DNA of 64,000 bases from an uncultured Pelagibacteraceae bacterium (GTDB lineage: Bacteria > Pseudomonadota > Alphaproteobacteria > Pelagibacterales > Pelagibacteraceae): positions 32,016 through 96,015 of the forward strand of contig CABZRN010000002.1 of the NCBI GenBank assembly GCA_902528175.1, written 5' to 3'. Below are positions 25,127 through 33,137 of this stretch, piece by piece. The position numbers were made by a program, and so were the translations under genes. Numbering within the stretch: position 1 is the first letter of the stretch; each line of letters begins with the position of its first letter. The notes under the pieces are model-generated. The model made no database searches. It saw only the letters and a list, made by a program, of their open reading frames with translations, and was not told the origin of the DNA.

Positions 25127-26113
25127 ATGAAAATTTTATTTATACACTCTGAAGGAAATCATGCTCATATAAACGATTTTATGAGTGATCTTTTGTTACA
25201 TGGATTAAGAAAACTTCACGGCCCAGAAGTTATTGATTACCCTGGTTGTTGGTACATGTACTCTGATGAAATATTGAAAAGAAAATACGATATAAATAAA
25301 ATATGGGGAAAAGGTTTTACAATAAATAATACATTAAACAACTTTAATTCTATAGACAGAACTGACATTAAAAAAAAAATACAATCAAATTTTTTTGATC
25401 TTGTTATTTATGGATCTATAAGAAGGTCGAATTTATTCATAGATGATGTTATTAAATACAATAACAAAGTTTTATTTGTAGATGGAGAGGATGATAATAT
25501 TATTGATGAAAGATATATTAAATCAGGATTATATTTTAAAAGGGAATTATTAGAAAATAAACATAATGTATTACCTATAAGTTTTGCTGTTCCCAGAGAA
25601 AAAATATTAGAAAATATTAATGAAAAACCTACCAATTTACTTGCACCATTAGTTCCTGGTCGACTTAGCACTTACATATATGACGATGAAAAAACTTATT
25701 ATGATATGTATTCAAATAGTATTTTTGCAATTACAAATAAAAAATTAGGTTGGGATTGTTTAAGACATTATGAAATTCTGATGAATGGCTGTATTCCTCT
25801 ATTTTTTAATATTGAAGATTGTCCTAAATTAATACTTAAAACATTACCCAAGGAAAGATTATCAGAAATTTACTCTAGTTTTCACAATATTTTGTCCCTT
25901 TATTTTCCTTTCAAAATTTATAAGAAAAAATTCTTATCTATAAAAAAAATATTTTCCTATATTCCAAATATGTTCAAAAATAAAAGCACATTTACATTTT
26001 TGAAGGAAAATTCTAACGTATTGGAAATTAAAAATGAATTATTAAATTTTACTAAACAAAATCTCACAACAGAAATTCTAGCAAAATATGTGCTCAATAA
26101 ACAAAAATTATAA
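25127..26113 (+). CDS. Uncharacterised protein of the surface-glycan island (possible GT-B glycosyltransferase)
   Basis: A 328-residue protein I do not firmly recognise. It begins MKILFIHSEGNHAH, a strand-loop start common in GT-B glycosyltransferases. A later segment (NKKLGWDCLRHYEILMNGCIPLFFNIEDCP) resembles the donor-side E-x-x-x-x-GC-P motif seen in CgeB-like and exostosin-like transferases. There is no signal peptide. It follows an FkbM methyltransferase and precedes the tRNA. Sugar-transfer function is inference from the motif and context. Confidence 0.5.
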   Translation: MKILFIHSEGNHAHINDFMSDLLLHGLRKLHGPEVIDYPGCWYMYSDEILKRKYDINKIWGKGFTINNTLNNFNSIDRTDIKKKIQSNFFDLVIYGSIRRSNLFIDDVIKYNNKVLFVDGEDDNIIDERYIKSGLYFKRELLENKHNVLPISFAVPREKILENINEKPTNLLAPLVPGRLSTYIYDDEKTYYDMYSNSIFAITNKKLGWDCLRHYEILMNGCIPLFFNIEDCPKLILKTLPKERLSEIYSSFHNILSLYFPFKIYKKKFLSIKKIFSYIPNMFKNKSTFTFLKENSNVLEIKNELLNFTKQNLTTEILAKYVLNKQKL

Positions 26114-26165
26114 TTTCTTGTTTGAATGAAAAAAAATAAGTAGTATAAATCAACAATAATTTAAT

Positions 26166-26242
26166 GGCGGGGTAGCTCAGTTGGTTAGAGCGCGGGACTC
26201 ATAAGCCCGAGGTCAGTGGTTCGATCCCACTTCCCGCTACCA
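26166..26242 (+). tRNA. tRNA with CAT anticodon (elongator Met, or Ile2 after lysidine modification)
   Basis: A complete 77-nt cloverleaf with encoded CCA. The acceptor stem is 26166-26172 with 26232-26238 (G1-U72 and G7-U66 wobbles), the D-arm GCTC/GAGC, the anticodon CAT at 26200-26202 in a CTCATAA loop, and a T-arm with TTCGATC. The C11-G24 pair and GTTGGTTA D-loop argue against an initiator. The anticodon stem closes with an A31-G39 mismatch. Met versus lysidine-modified Ile2 cannot be settled by eye. It borders the sugar island. Confidence 0.93.
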
Positions 26243-26244
26243 AA

Positions 26245-26691
26245 TTAATGACAAGCAATATTATATTTTTTTAATCTCCAATAATTGTATGGCCAAGGTG
26301 TAAGAAAACCCACTGTTAACATTATTGGTATTACCCACCAAGTTAGTATTGCACCACCAGTAAAATAGTAGTCAGTAGCATTCATCGCAATTTCCATGCT
26401 TATCATTGAAATAAAGCTCATTCCAATTGCAGTATTTAAAGCTTTTAAAAAACTAAATTTTTGTTTCATTAAAATTATTGTTTCTAGTATTATACTTGTT
26501 ATCAATCCATTAATTATTGCCAATGTCATTATACCTAATACAGGAAAAGGAATTTTTGTTAGTTGAAAAAATAAAATTGTTCCAAAATCTCCTATTGAAC
26601 ATCCAAGTAAACACCATGCAGTGTTTTTTGCGCTTCTATTCCAAGTGAGCTTACATGTCCAATGGAAACTCGATACTGATGATTTTTGCAT
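26245..26691 (-). CDS. DUF4396-type membrane protein
   Basis: A 148-residue protein with four hydrophobic segments. The N-terminal WTCKLTWNRSAKNTAWCLLGCSIGD block and the C-terminal GGAILTWWVIPIMLTVGFLTPWPYNYW block match the DUF4396 family. Cys and Met positions in the first block could bind metal. It follows the cupredoxin gene by 3 bp on the same strand, suggesting a copper-related role. The family has no established biochemical function that I can cite. Confidence 0.65.
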   Translation of the reverse strand: MQKSSVSSFHWTCKLTWNRSAKNTAWCLLGCSIGDFGTILFFQLTKIPFPVLGIMTLAIINGLITSIILETIILMKQKFSFLKALNTAIGMSFISMISMEIAMNATDYYFTGGAILTWWVIPIMLTVGFLTPWPYNYWRLKKYNIACH

Positions 26692-26694
26692 TAA

Positions 26695-27198
26695 TTATTT
26701 TATCTTAACTTTAGCAATCATGCCAATTTGATAATGACCTGGAACATTGCATGCAATTTCAATGTTCATTGCATTTTCAAACTTCCAAACAATGTCACCT
26801 TTTTCATTAGGTTCAAGTAACACACTATTACTATGTGAATGACCCATTGACTTGTCCATTTTTGCCATTTTTTTCATTTTTTCTTTGTCAATTGAATCAG
26901 CTAGTAAAATTTCGTTTTCAACCATTTTTTCCATTTCTGGCTGATGTTTTTTGTGCATCATAGCATTAGCTATGTTAAATTCATGAACTAATTCTCCAGC
27001 ATTAACAACTTCAAATTTAATCGTTTCACCAGATTTTATATTAAAGCTACTTGGCTCATAATAATTATCATACATTATAACTTTAATTGTACGGTTAACT
27101 TCTTCAGACTTACCTAAGGAACCAATCATCATATTTTTATCAGCATATGAGTTATATGAAATTAATATGAACACAATTGTTAAAAATAATTTAAACAT
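26695..27198 (-). CDS. Periplasmic cupredoxin-like copper protein with Met/His-rich insertion
   Basis: A 167-residue exported protein (signal peptide about 1-19, ending SYA). The blue-copper ligand pattern is visible: His in VHEFNIA, then Cys, His and Met in ACNVPGHYQIGM near the C terminus. Between these lies an insertion of about 45 residues rich in Met, His and Lys (AMMHKKHQPEMEKM and KMAKMDKSMGHSHS). Such stretches commonly bind copper. It is likely a periplasmic copper carrier or electron-transfer protein. It is transcribed ahead of the DUF4396 gene and is divergent from a CxxC thioredoxin-like gene. Confidence 0.78.
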   Translation of the reverse strand: MFKLFLTIVFILISYNSYADKNMMIGSLGKSEEVNRTIKVIMYDNYYEPSSFNIKSGETIKFEVVNAGELVHEFNIANAMMHKKHQPEMEKMVENEILLADSIDKEKMKKMAKMDKSMGHSHSNSVLLEPNEKGDIVWKFENAMNIEIACNVPGHYQIGMIAKVKIK

Positions 27199-27284
27199 AT
27201 ATTTATACCTTAATTAAAAAATAGTGGTTTAAAAGAAGTTTTTTTGACACATTGTAAATTTTCGAAAAATGAGGAATATATTCA

Positions 27285-27683
27285 ATGCTTAAAAAAATAA
27301 TATTATTATTTATTATCCAACTTTTTATTATAAATCCTTCAATCTCTATTGAGAAAGAGACTACTTTTAACAAAATTTCGTTTGATAAAGCTCAATCAGA
27401 AGGAAAAGTTGTAATAGTAAGTTCTTGGATAAAATATTGCTCTTCATGCGCTAGTCAGATGAAAGTTTTAAATAAAGCAAAATATGATGGAAAACTATTT
27501 GATATTAAATTTGATAATATCGAATATTTTTCATTTGATGTAACAGATAAAGATATAGCTAATTTGTTAAATGTAAAATTTCAAACTACGCTTTTAATAT
27601 TTAAGAATAATAATGAAATTTATAGAAGTCTTGGAGAAACAACTGAAGATTTAATTTATGAAGCTTTAAAAAAATCAATTTAA
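27285..27683 (+). CDS. Exported thioredoxin-like protein (CSSC)
   Basis: A 132-residue protein with an N-terminal signal or anchor (about 1-21) and a short thioredoxin fold. The active site is SWIKYCSSCASQMKVL, a CSSC redox pair. It resembles the C-terminal thioredoxin domain of DsbD and related periplasmic reductases. Beside a cupredoxin and a DUF4396 gene it may keep cysteines or copper sites reduced, which is inference. Its stop interlocks with the convergent rmlC stop. Confidence 0.7.
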   Translation: MLKKIILLFIIQLFIINPSISIEKETTFNKISFDKAQSEGKVVIVSSWIKYCSSCASQMKVLNKAKYDGKLFDIKFDNIEYFSFDVTDKDIANLLNVKFQTTLLIFKNNNEIYRSLGETTEDLIYEALKKSI

Positions 27684-27685
27684 TA

Positions 27686-28210
27686 TTAAATTAATCTTTT
27701 AAAATCTTTAAAACTTATATTTTTTTTATCTTTTTGAGATATTATCATTTTTTTTGTTGGCCACTTTATCTTTAAATCTTTATCGTTCCATTTTATTCCT
27801 GTTTCAGATTTTGAATGTCTATATTTTGAGGACTTATATAGTAATACCACATTATCGGTTAATGCATAGAAACCATGGGCAAAACCAGCTGGAATTAATA
27901 ATGATTTATTATTCTTTTCTGACAAAATAATCGAAAAATACTTACCAAAAGTTTTAGACCTTTTTCTACAATCAACACTAACATCGTATATTTTACCACT
28001 AAGCACAGTTATTAACTTTGCTTGAGGATTTTTTCTTTGTAAATGCAAACCTCTTAAAACATTTTTTTTTGAGAATGACATTGCATCAAAAGGAAACTTA
28101 ATTTTAAAATTTTTTTCAAGAAATAACTCTCTAAAATAACCTCTGTTATCGTTAAAAGATTTTTTTTTATAAATTAATAAGCCTTTAATTTTTGTTTTTT
28201 TTACTTTCAT
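27686..28210 (-). CDS. rmlC: dTDP-4-dehydro-6-deoxyglucose 3,5-epimerase (RmlC family)
   Basis: A 174-residue cupin of the RmlC family. It shows FNDNRGYFRELF, VLRGLHLQ (active-site His), VLSGKIYDVSVDCRKRSKTFG, PAGFAHGF and GIKWNDKDLKIKWP. RmlC epimerises C3 and C5 of dTDP-4-keto-6-deoxyglucose, giving the L-series sugar. It is the last gene of a five-gene sugar operon. It overlaps the dehydratase gene by 26 nt. Because no RmlD is present, its substrate may be a modified 4-keto sugar or it may act as a C3- or C5-only epimerase. Confidence 0.85.
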   Translation of the reverse strand: MKVKKTKIKGLLIYKKKSFNDNRGYFRELFLEKNFKIKFPFDAMSFSKKNVLRGLHLQRKNPQAKLITVLSGKIYDVSVDCRKRSKTFGKYFSIILSEKNNKSLLIPAGFAHGFYALTDNVVLLYKSSKYRHSKSETGIKWNDKDLKIKWPTKKMIISQKDKKNISFKDFKRLI

Positions 28211-29402
28211 TGTTTAATAATTTTTTAAATGTTGAACATATATAATTTAAATCTTTAATATTCATTCCCTGATGACAACCTAATAAAATTCCGTTCTTCA
28301 TTACGTCATTGGCCACAGCATCGCAAGTTGGATGTTTCTTATAAATTCTATTTTTCATAACAGGTTGTTTAAGAATATTACCAGTAAATATAGTCCTCGT
28401 TTGTATATTATTTTTTTCAAAAAAAATCTGCATTTGTTTCCTATTAAATTTTTTATTTTTTTTTATTACTAAAGGGAAAGCCAACCAAGGTGTCTTTACT
28501 CCAGGGTTTTGTTCTGGCAATTTAAAGTAGTTTCTATAATTTGCAAAAAACTTTTTTAAATATTCAAAGTTTTTATTTCTTGTCGAAATATTTTTTTTTA
28601 ATTTTTTTATTTGCTCTAAAGCAAAGGCAGCTGAAATTTCCGAAGGTAAAAAATTATAACCTAAATCAGAAAAAATATACTTAGCGTCATAATCAATTCC
28701 AGAAACTTTAACATTAAATCTTTTAGTTGCATTTTCCGACTCATTGAAAACAGCAGACGATCTACCCCAACCTCTTAGAAGTTTTGCTCTTTCATATAAC
28801 TTATAATCATTAAAACAAACTATACCACCTGTTCCAGCTCCATTAATAATGTGTGAAGCATAAAAACTATTTGTTGTTATGTCCGAATATGTGCCTAAAT
28901 TCTTTTTGTTTACTGTGTAACCTATTGTATCAGCAGAGTCCTCAATGACCTTAAGATTATATTTTTTTGCAATTTTATAAATTTTTTTCCATTCCGCTAT
29001 GTTTCCTAATAAATTAGGTATCATCAATGCAACTGTTTTGCTGTTGATACATTTTTCAATTTGATTAGTGTCTGTTAGAAATTTATTTTCTTCTGCTCCT
29101 ACAAAATGAGGGATCAATCCTAATTGATATATTGGTGCAACTGTTGTTGAAAATGTTAAGTTTGGTGTAATTATTTCAGAATCTTTTTTAAACTTAAATG
29201 ATGAAAGAGCTAATAAATTTGCAGACGATCCTGAATTAACCATTAAACCATATTTTTTTCCAAAAATTTGAGATATTTTCTTTTCTAAAGTTTTTACTTT
29301 TTTCCCATCAATAAGAGACAAACTGTCATTTTTTAATACATTAAGGACTGCGTTTATCTCTTTTTTATCATATACTGCTCGTCCATAATAAATTTTTTTC
29401 AT
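28185..29402 (-). CDS. rfbH: RfbH/ColD-type sugar 3-dehydratase (DegT fold, His in place of the catalytic Lys)
   Basis: A 405-residue DegT/DnrJ/EryC1-fold protein. It shares the RfbH/E1 pattern: VNSGSSANLLA, MIPNLLGN, EDSADTIG, NSFYASH, GYNF-PSEISAAFALEQIKKL and FTGNILKQP. At the position where aminotransferases carry the PLP lysine it has His184 (codon 28851-28853). This is the hallmark of PLP/PMP-dependent 3-dehydratases such as ColD and RfbH. These remove the C3 hydroxyl of a nucleotide 4-keto-6-deoxyhexose. No E3-type iron-sulfur reductase is adjacent, which fits a ColD-like mechanism better. The substrate is probably dTDP-linked, given RmlA and RmlB upstream. Confidence 0.82.
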   Translation of the reverse strand: MKKIYYGRAVYDKKEINAVLNVLKNDSLSLIDGKKVKTLEKKISQIFGKKYGLMVNSGSSANLLALSSFKFKKDSEIITPNLTFSTTVAPIYQLGLIPHFVGAEENKFLTDTNQIEKCINSKTVALMIPNLLGNIAEWKKIYKIAKKYNLKVIEDSADTIGYTVNKKNLGTYSDITTNSFYASHIINGAGTGGIVCFNDYKLYERAKLLRGWGRSSAVFNESENATKRFNVKVSGIDYDAKYIFSDLGYNFLPSEISAAFALEQIKKLKKNISTRNKNFEYLKKFFANYRNYFKLPEQNPGVKTPWLAFPLVIKKNKKFNRKQMQIFFEKNNIQTRTIFTGNILKQPVMKNRIYKKHPTCDAVANDVMKNGILLGCHQGMNIKDLNYICSTFKKLLNNESKKNKN

Positions 29403-29441
29403 TATTTGTATTTAGCTTTTATTAAAAAAAACACAATAAGT

Positions 29442-30293
29442 TTATTCAGTTATTATTCTTATTATATCTTTGATATTGCTGTTCTTAGGTTTCCAACCTT
29501 TAAGAGTTTTAAAATTATAAATCTTTTCTTTAATTATTTTATTTGATAGCCATTTTACTTTAAATTTTTTTTGAGAATATTTCTCTGTTTTTTTAATAAT
29601 GTCATAAATTTTAAAATAATTTTTGTTTTTTAATATGTAAGTATCTGATTTATAATTTTTTTTTAATATTAATTTTATAGCACGAACAATATCTTTTACA
29701 TTGAGTAAATTAATATACAAATTTTTCGATATAACTTTTGTGACAATATTTCTTTTAAAATTTATTTTTAACAGATTTACTAATTTTTTTCTTTTATCTC
29801 TTAATCCAAAAGTGTCAGAAATAACTAAATTTAAAAATTTAATGTTTTTATTTTCTTTTTTATAAAAACTGATTATTTTCCCAAATCCAGCCTTATAAGC
29901 AGAATACAAGTTATAACAATTATCTTTTTTTCCATCATAATTTTCCCAAACTGTTGAGAAATTAACAAATTTTTTTACTCTCATTATCTTTAGATTTTCA
30001 AGAATAATATTACCAAATAGGATATTTGACTCGGATAATTCTTTAATATCTTCAAAATTGTGATTTTTAACATAGTGTGTAGCGCAGTGAACGACTGTAT
30101 CGATTTTTATTTTTTTGATTTTATAACTTAAATTTTTATGACTGTTGAAATAAATTTTAATAATATTTTTGTTGTTTGAATTAATCTTATATTTTTTCCT
30201 TACAGTTATATAAACTTTATTATAAATAGATAGATATTTAAGAAGCTCAGACCCAATAAAACCAGTAGATCCAGTTAAAAGTATATTTTTCAC
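29442..30293 (-). CDS. NAD-dependent sugar epimerase/reductase (extended SDR, probable 4-ketoreductase)
   Basis: A 283-residue extended SDR. It begins with the nucleotide-binding LLTGSTGFIGSELLKYL and has the catalytic YxxxK in YSAYKAGFGK. It lacks the GQLG start of RmlD. It resembles NAD-dependent reductases such as CDP-abequose synthase (RfbJ), which reduce C4 after 3-deoxygenation. Between rmlA (4-nt overlap) and the 3-dehydratase gene (39-bp gap), it would supply the final reduction of a 3,6-dideoxyhexose. It is very Lys, Ile and Asn rich, even for this genome. The specific reaction is inference. Confidence 0.68.
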   Translation of the reverse strand: MKNILLTGSTGFIGSELLKYLSIYNKVYITVRKKYKINSNNKNIIKIYFNSHKNLSYKIKKIKIDTVVHCATHYVKNHNFEDIKELSESNILFGNIILENLKIMRVKKFVNFSTVWENYDGKKDNCYNLYSAYKAGFGKIISFYKKENKNIKFLNLVISDTFGLRDKRKKLVNLLKINFKRNIVTKVISKNLYINLLNVKDIVRAIKLILKKNYKSDTYILKNKNYFKIYDIIKKTEKYSQKKFKVKWLSNKIIKEKIYNFKTLKGWKPKNSNIKDIIRIITE

Positions 30294-31168
30294 TTTTTAG
30301 TTATAATTAAATTTTTTAAATACTCAGAGTATTCACATTTACCATAAAATTTTATCTGATTATTTATTTCTCTTTTATTAACCCAGCCATTGGAAAGAGC
30401 TATTTCTTCAATACAAGCAACCTTTAAACCTTGCCTTTTTTCAATTGCAGATACAAAAGCACTTGTTTTATAAAAATCATCTATTGAACCCGTGTCCAAC
30501 CAAGCACCCCCTCTACCTAGCAAACTTGCTTTCAAATTACCTTTTTTTTTATATTTGTTAATTAAATCAACTATTTCCAATTCTCCTCTTTTTGAAGGTT
30601 TTAATAGCTTTGAGTACTTACAAACTAAATTATCAAAAAAATATAGTCCAGTAATTGCTAAATCAGAAATAAATTTTTTTGGCTTTTCTTTAATATGGGT
30701 AACTTTGTATTTTTTATTTATTTTTGCTACACCGTATTGGTCAGGTCTTTTTACTTTATGTAATATAATTTTTGCACCTTTCTTTAATTTTTTATAATTT
30801 AACAATTGAGTAGTTAAATTTTGTCCATAAAAAAAATTGTCTCCAAGTATCAATGCAACATTATCAGATCCGATAAATTTTTCTCCTATTATGAACGCAT
30901 CAGGTAAGCCCCTAGGCTCACTTTGCTCGACGTATGTAATTTTGATACCAAGATTTTTACCATTCGGTATTATTTTTTTATATTGAGAAAGTTCTCCTTT
31001 ATTTACAATTATCAAAATATCTTTTATTTTTGAAAGCATTAAAATAGAAAGAGGATAAAAAATTAAAGGCTTATCGAATATTGGCAATAGCTGTTTATTA
31101 ATTGCTTTAGTTAAAGGGCTCATTCTTGTTCCTCTTCCTCCAGCTAAAATAATTCCTTTTTTAATCAA
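30290..31168 (-). CDS. rmlA: Glucose-1-phosphate thymidylyltransferase
   Basis: A 292-residue RmlA. It has the nucleotidyltransferase start IILAGGRGTRMSPLTKAINKQLLPI, LGDNFFYGQNL, RPDQYGVAKI, EKPKKF, GAWLDTGSIDDF and GLKVACIEEIALSNGW. These are RmlA features, distinct from the cytidylyltransferase RfbF. It makes dTDP-glucose from dTTP and glucose-1-phosphate. It follows rmlB directly and overlaps the SDR gene by 4 nt, so the pathway sugar is dTDP-linked. Confidence 0.93.
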   Translation of the reverse strand: MIKKGIILAGGRGTRMSPLTKAINKQLLPIFDKPLIFYPLSILMLSKIKDILIIVNKGELSQYKKIIPNGKNLGIKITYVEQSEPRGLPDAFIIGEKFIGSDNVALILGDNFFYGQNLTTQLLNYKKLKKGAKIILHKVKRPDQYGVAKINKKYKVTHIKEKPKKFISDLAITGLYFFDNLVCKYSKLLKPSKRGELEIVDLINKYKKKGNLKASLLGRGGAWLDTGSIDDFYKTSAFVSAIEKRQGLKVACIEEIALSNGWVNKREINNQIKFYGKCEYSEYLKNLIITKK

Positions 31169-32182
31169 TTATGTGCCCAATCTTTCTGTAATATCTTTTT
31201 TTCTAAGATTTTTAAAATATTTTTGATTACTATAATACCATAAAAAAGTTTTGTTTAGTCCATCAAAGATCTTTGTTTTAGAGTTCCAATTAAGTTTTGA
31301 TTTTATTTTACCACTGTTTAATGCATACCTTAAATCATGACCTGGTCTGTCTTTGACAAATTTTATCTTTACTTTTTTACCTATTGAAATGTGTTTTTTT
31401 GCAATATTTATTAAATATTTTGTAATTTGAAGATTATTTAAATTTTTATTAGAGCCAATATTATAAAACTCTCCTTTTTTTCCTTTTAAAAAAACTTTTA
31501 AAAGTCCTTCACAATGGTCCATAACATATATCCACTCTCTTGAATTTTTTCCATTACCATAAATAGGTAATTCTCGATTGTTAATGATGTTATATATTAA
31601 TTTAGGAATTAATTTTTCAGGATGTTGGCAAGGCCCATAATTATTAGAACAATTAGTAATAATCGCTGGAATTTTAAATGTTCTAACATAAGCAGATACC
31701 AGATGATCTGATGAGGCTTTACTTGCAGCATAAGGAGAGCTAGGTTTATACTTAAAATTTTCATTGGATCTACCAGTTAAAACATCTCCAAAAACTTCAT
31801 CAGTTGATATATGAATTAACTTTGTATTTGAATAAGATTTGTAAAATCTTCTAAAAGACTCTAATAAATTAAATGTTCCCAATATGTTACTTTTAATAAA
31901 ATTTGATGGATTATCTATAGACCTATCTACATGAGTTTCAGCAGCCAAATTAAATACACCATTTGGTTTATATTTTTTGAAAATTTTTGATATTTTTTTG
32001 TTGTTGATATCCAACTTTACAAATTTATAATTTTTGTTATTTTTGTAATCTTTTAAGTTATACTTATTTGACGAATATGAAACTTTATCTATATTAATCA
32101 CATAATAATTTTTTTTTAGTAATAATTTAATTAAGTTACTTCCTATAAAACCTAAGCCACCTGTTACTATTACTTTTTTCAT
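31169..32182 (-). CDS. rmlB: dTDP-glucose 4,6-dehydratase
   Basis: A 337-residue extended SDR with GGLGFIGSNLI, NLAAETHVDRSI, the catalytic STDEVFGD (Asp-Glu pair), SPYAASKASSDHLV (Tyr-Lys) and TNCSNNYGPCQHPEKLIP. These are diagnostic of RmlB. It converts dTDP-glucose to dTDP-4-keto-6-deoxyglucose. It is the first gene of the five-gene minus-strand sugar operon. A 68-bp gap separates it from the divergent glycosyltransferase genes. Confidence 0.93.
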   Translation of the reverse strand: MKKVIVTGGLGFIGSNLIKLLLKKNYYVINIDKVSYSSNKYNLKDYKNNKNYKFVKLDINNKKISKIFKKYKPNGVFNLAAETHVDRSIDNPSNFIKSNILGTFNLLESFRRFYKSYSNTKLIHISTDEVFGDVLTGRSNENFKYKPSSPYAASKASSDHLVSAYVRTFKIPAIITNCSNNYGPCQHPEKLIPKLIYNIINNRELPIYGNGKNSREWIYVMDHCEGLLKVFLKGKKGEFYNIGSNKNLNNLQITKYLINIAKKHISIGKKVKIKFVKDRPGHDLRYALNSGKIKSKLNWNSKTKIFDGLNKTFLWYYSNQKYFKNLRKKDITERLGT

Positions 32183-32250
32183 AATTTTGTTTTTTACATT
32201 AGATGAAACTGTTAGTATACCTTTTATAATATCTTATTAATCAATTATGT

Positions 32251-33129
32251 ATGTCAATATCTAGGCAGAATTTAACAGTAGTTATTGTTACTCTTAAAAG
32301 TCAACATATAATAGACCAATGTATTCAGTCTATCGATAGCGATATTTCAATACTAATTGTCGAAAATTCAAACAACGAGAATTTTAAATCTTATGTAGAA
32401 AATAAATACAAAAATGTTTCATGTTTATTATCTAATGATAATATTGGCATGGGAGCAGGAAATAATTTAGGAATAGACAATGCTAAGTCTGACTTTGTTC
32501 TAATTTTAAATCCAGACGTGATACTATCTAAGAATGCCATAGAAAAGTTAATCAATGCGGGTAATAACCTAACTAACTTTGCAATAATGTCGCCAGTATC
32601 ACAGGATATTAAATATCCAAATTACTTTATTAAGAGCAAAAAAGATATAGATGACAAAAATATTTTTGAGGTTGAAAGTTTAGATGGTTATTGCATGTTA
32701 ATTAACAAAAAAAGGATAAATTCAATAATTAAAAAAGAAAAAATCTTTGATGAAAAGTTTTTTATGTATTTAGAAAATAATGATTTATGCAAAAGAGTAA
32801 AAGATAACAATGAAAAAATTTTTGTTTTACCTACTTGTACTATAAAACACTTTGGTGCTAAGGCTGTATCAGAAAATTTTGCTAAAGAGGTTGAATTATC
32901 TAGAAATTGGCATTGGACATGGTCAAAATTCTATTTTTCAAAAAAACACAAAAGTTATTTATATGCTCTTTTAGAGGGTTTACCCAAATTTGCTACATCA
33001 ATAGTAAAATGTATATTTTATTATATTATGTTTAAAAAATACAAATTCAAAATTTATTATAATAGAGCTGATGGTTTTTTTAATGCGATGCTTGGAAAAT
33101 CTTCATGGTATAGACCAAAATTAGATTGA
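32251..33129 (+). CDS. GT2 family glycosyltransferase
   Basis: A 292-residue inverting GT-A transferase of family 2. It has LTVVIVTLKSQ at the start, IVENSNN, NDNIGMGAGNNLGI and FVLILNPDV, the family's acidic metal site. A hydrophobic C-terminal stretch may contact the membrane. The layout resembles WbbL-type rhamnosyl or deoxysugar transferases. It is divergent from the dTDP-sugar operon and may use its product. The next gene is a clear paralogue. Confidence 0.82.
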   Translation: MSISRQNLTVVIVTLKSQHIIDQCIQSIDSDISILIVENSNNENFKSYVENKYKNVSCLLSNDNIGMGAGNNLGIDNAKSDFVLILNPDVILSKNAIEKLINAGNNLTNFAIMSPVSQDIKYPNYFIKSKKDIDDKNIFEVESLDGYCMLINKKRINSIIKKEKIFDEKFFMYLENNDLCKRVKDNNEKIFVLPTCTIKHFGAKAVSENFAKEVELSRNWHWTWSKFYFSKKHKSYLYALLEGLPKFATSIVKCIFYYIMFKKYKFKIYYNRADGFFNAMLGKSSWYRPKLD

Positions 33130-33137
33130 TACGTCTG

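Noticed and set aside
26166..26242. Initiator tRNA-fMet
   Set aside because: C11-G24 pairing, elongator-type D-loop and lack of the C1-A72 mismatch argue against initiator identity.
28185..29402. Sugar aminotransferase of the DegT family
   Set aside because: The PLP-binding lysine position is His184 and the surrounding blocks follow RfbH/ColD.
27686..32182. Standard dTDP-L-rhamnose operon (rmlABCD)
   Set aside because: RmlD is absent; the extra genes are a His-type 3-dehydratase and an RfbJ-like SDR, so rhamnose is not the best reading.
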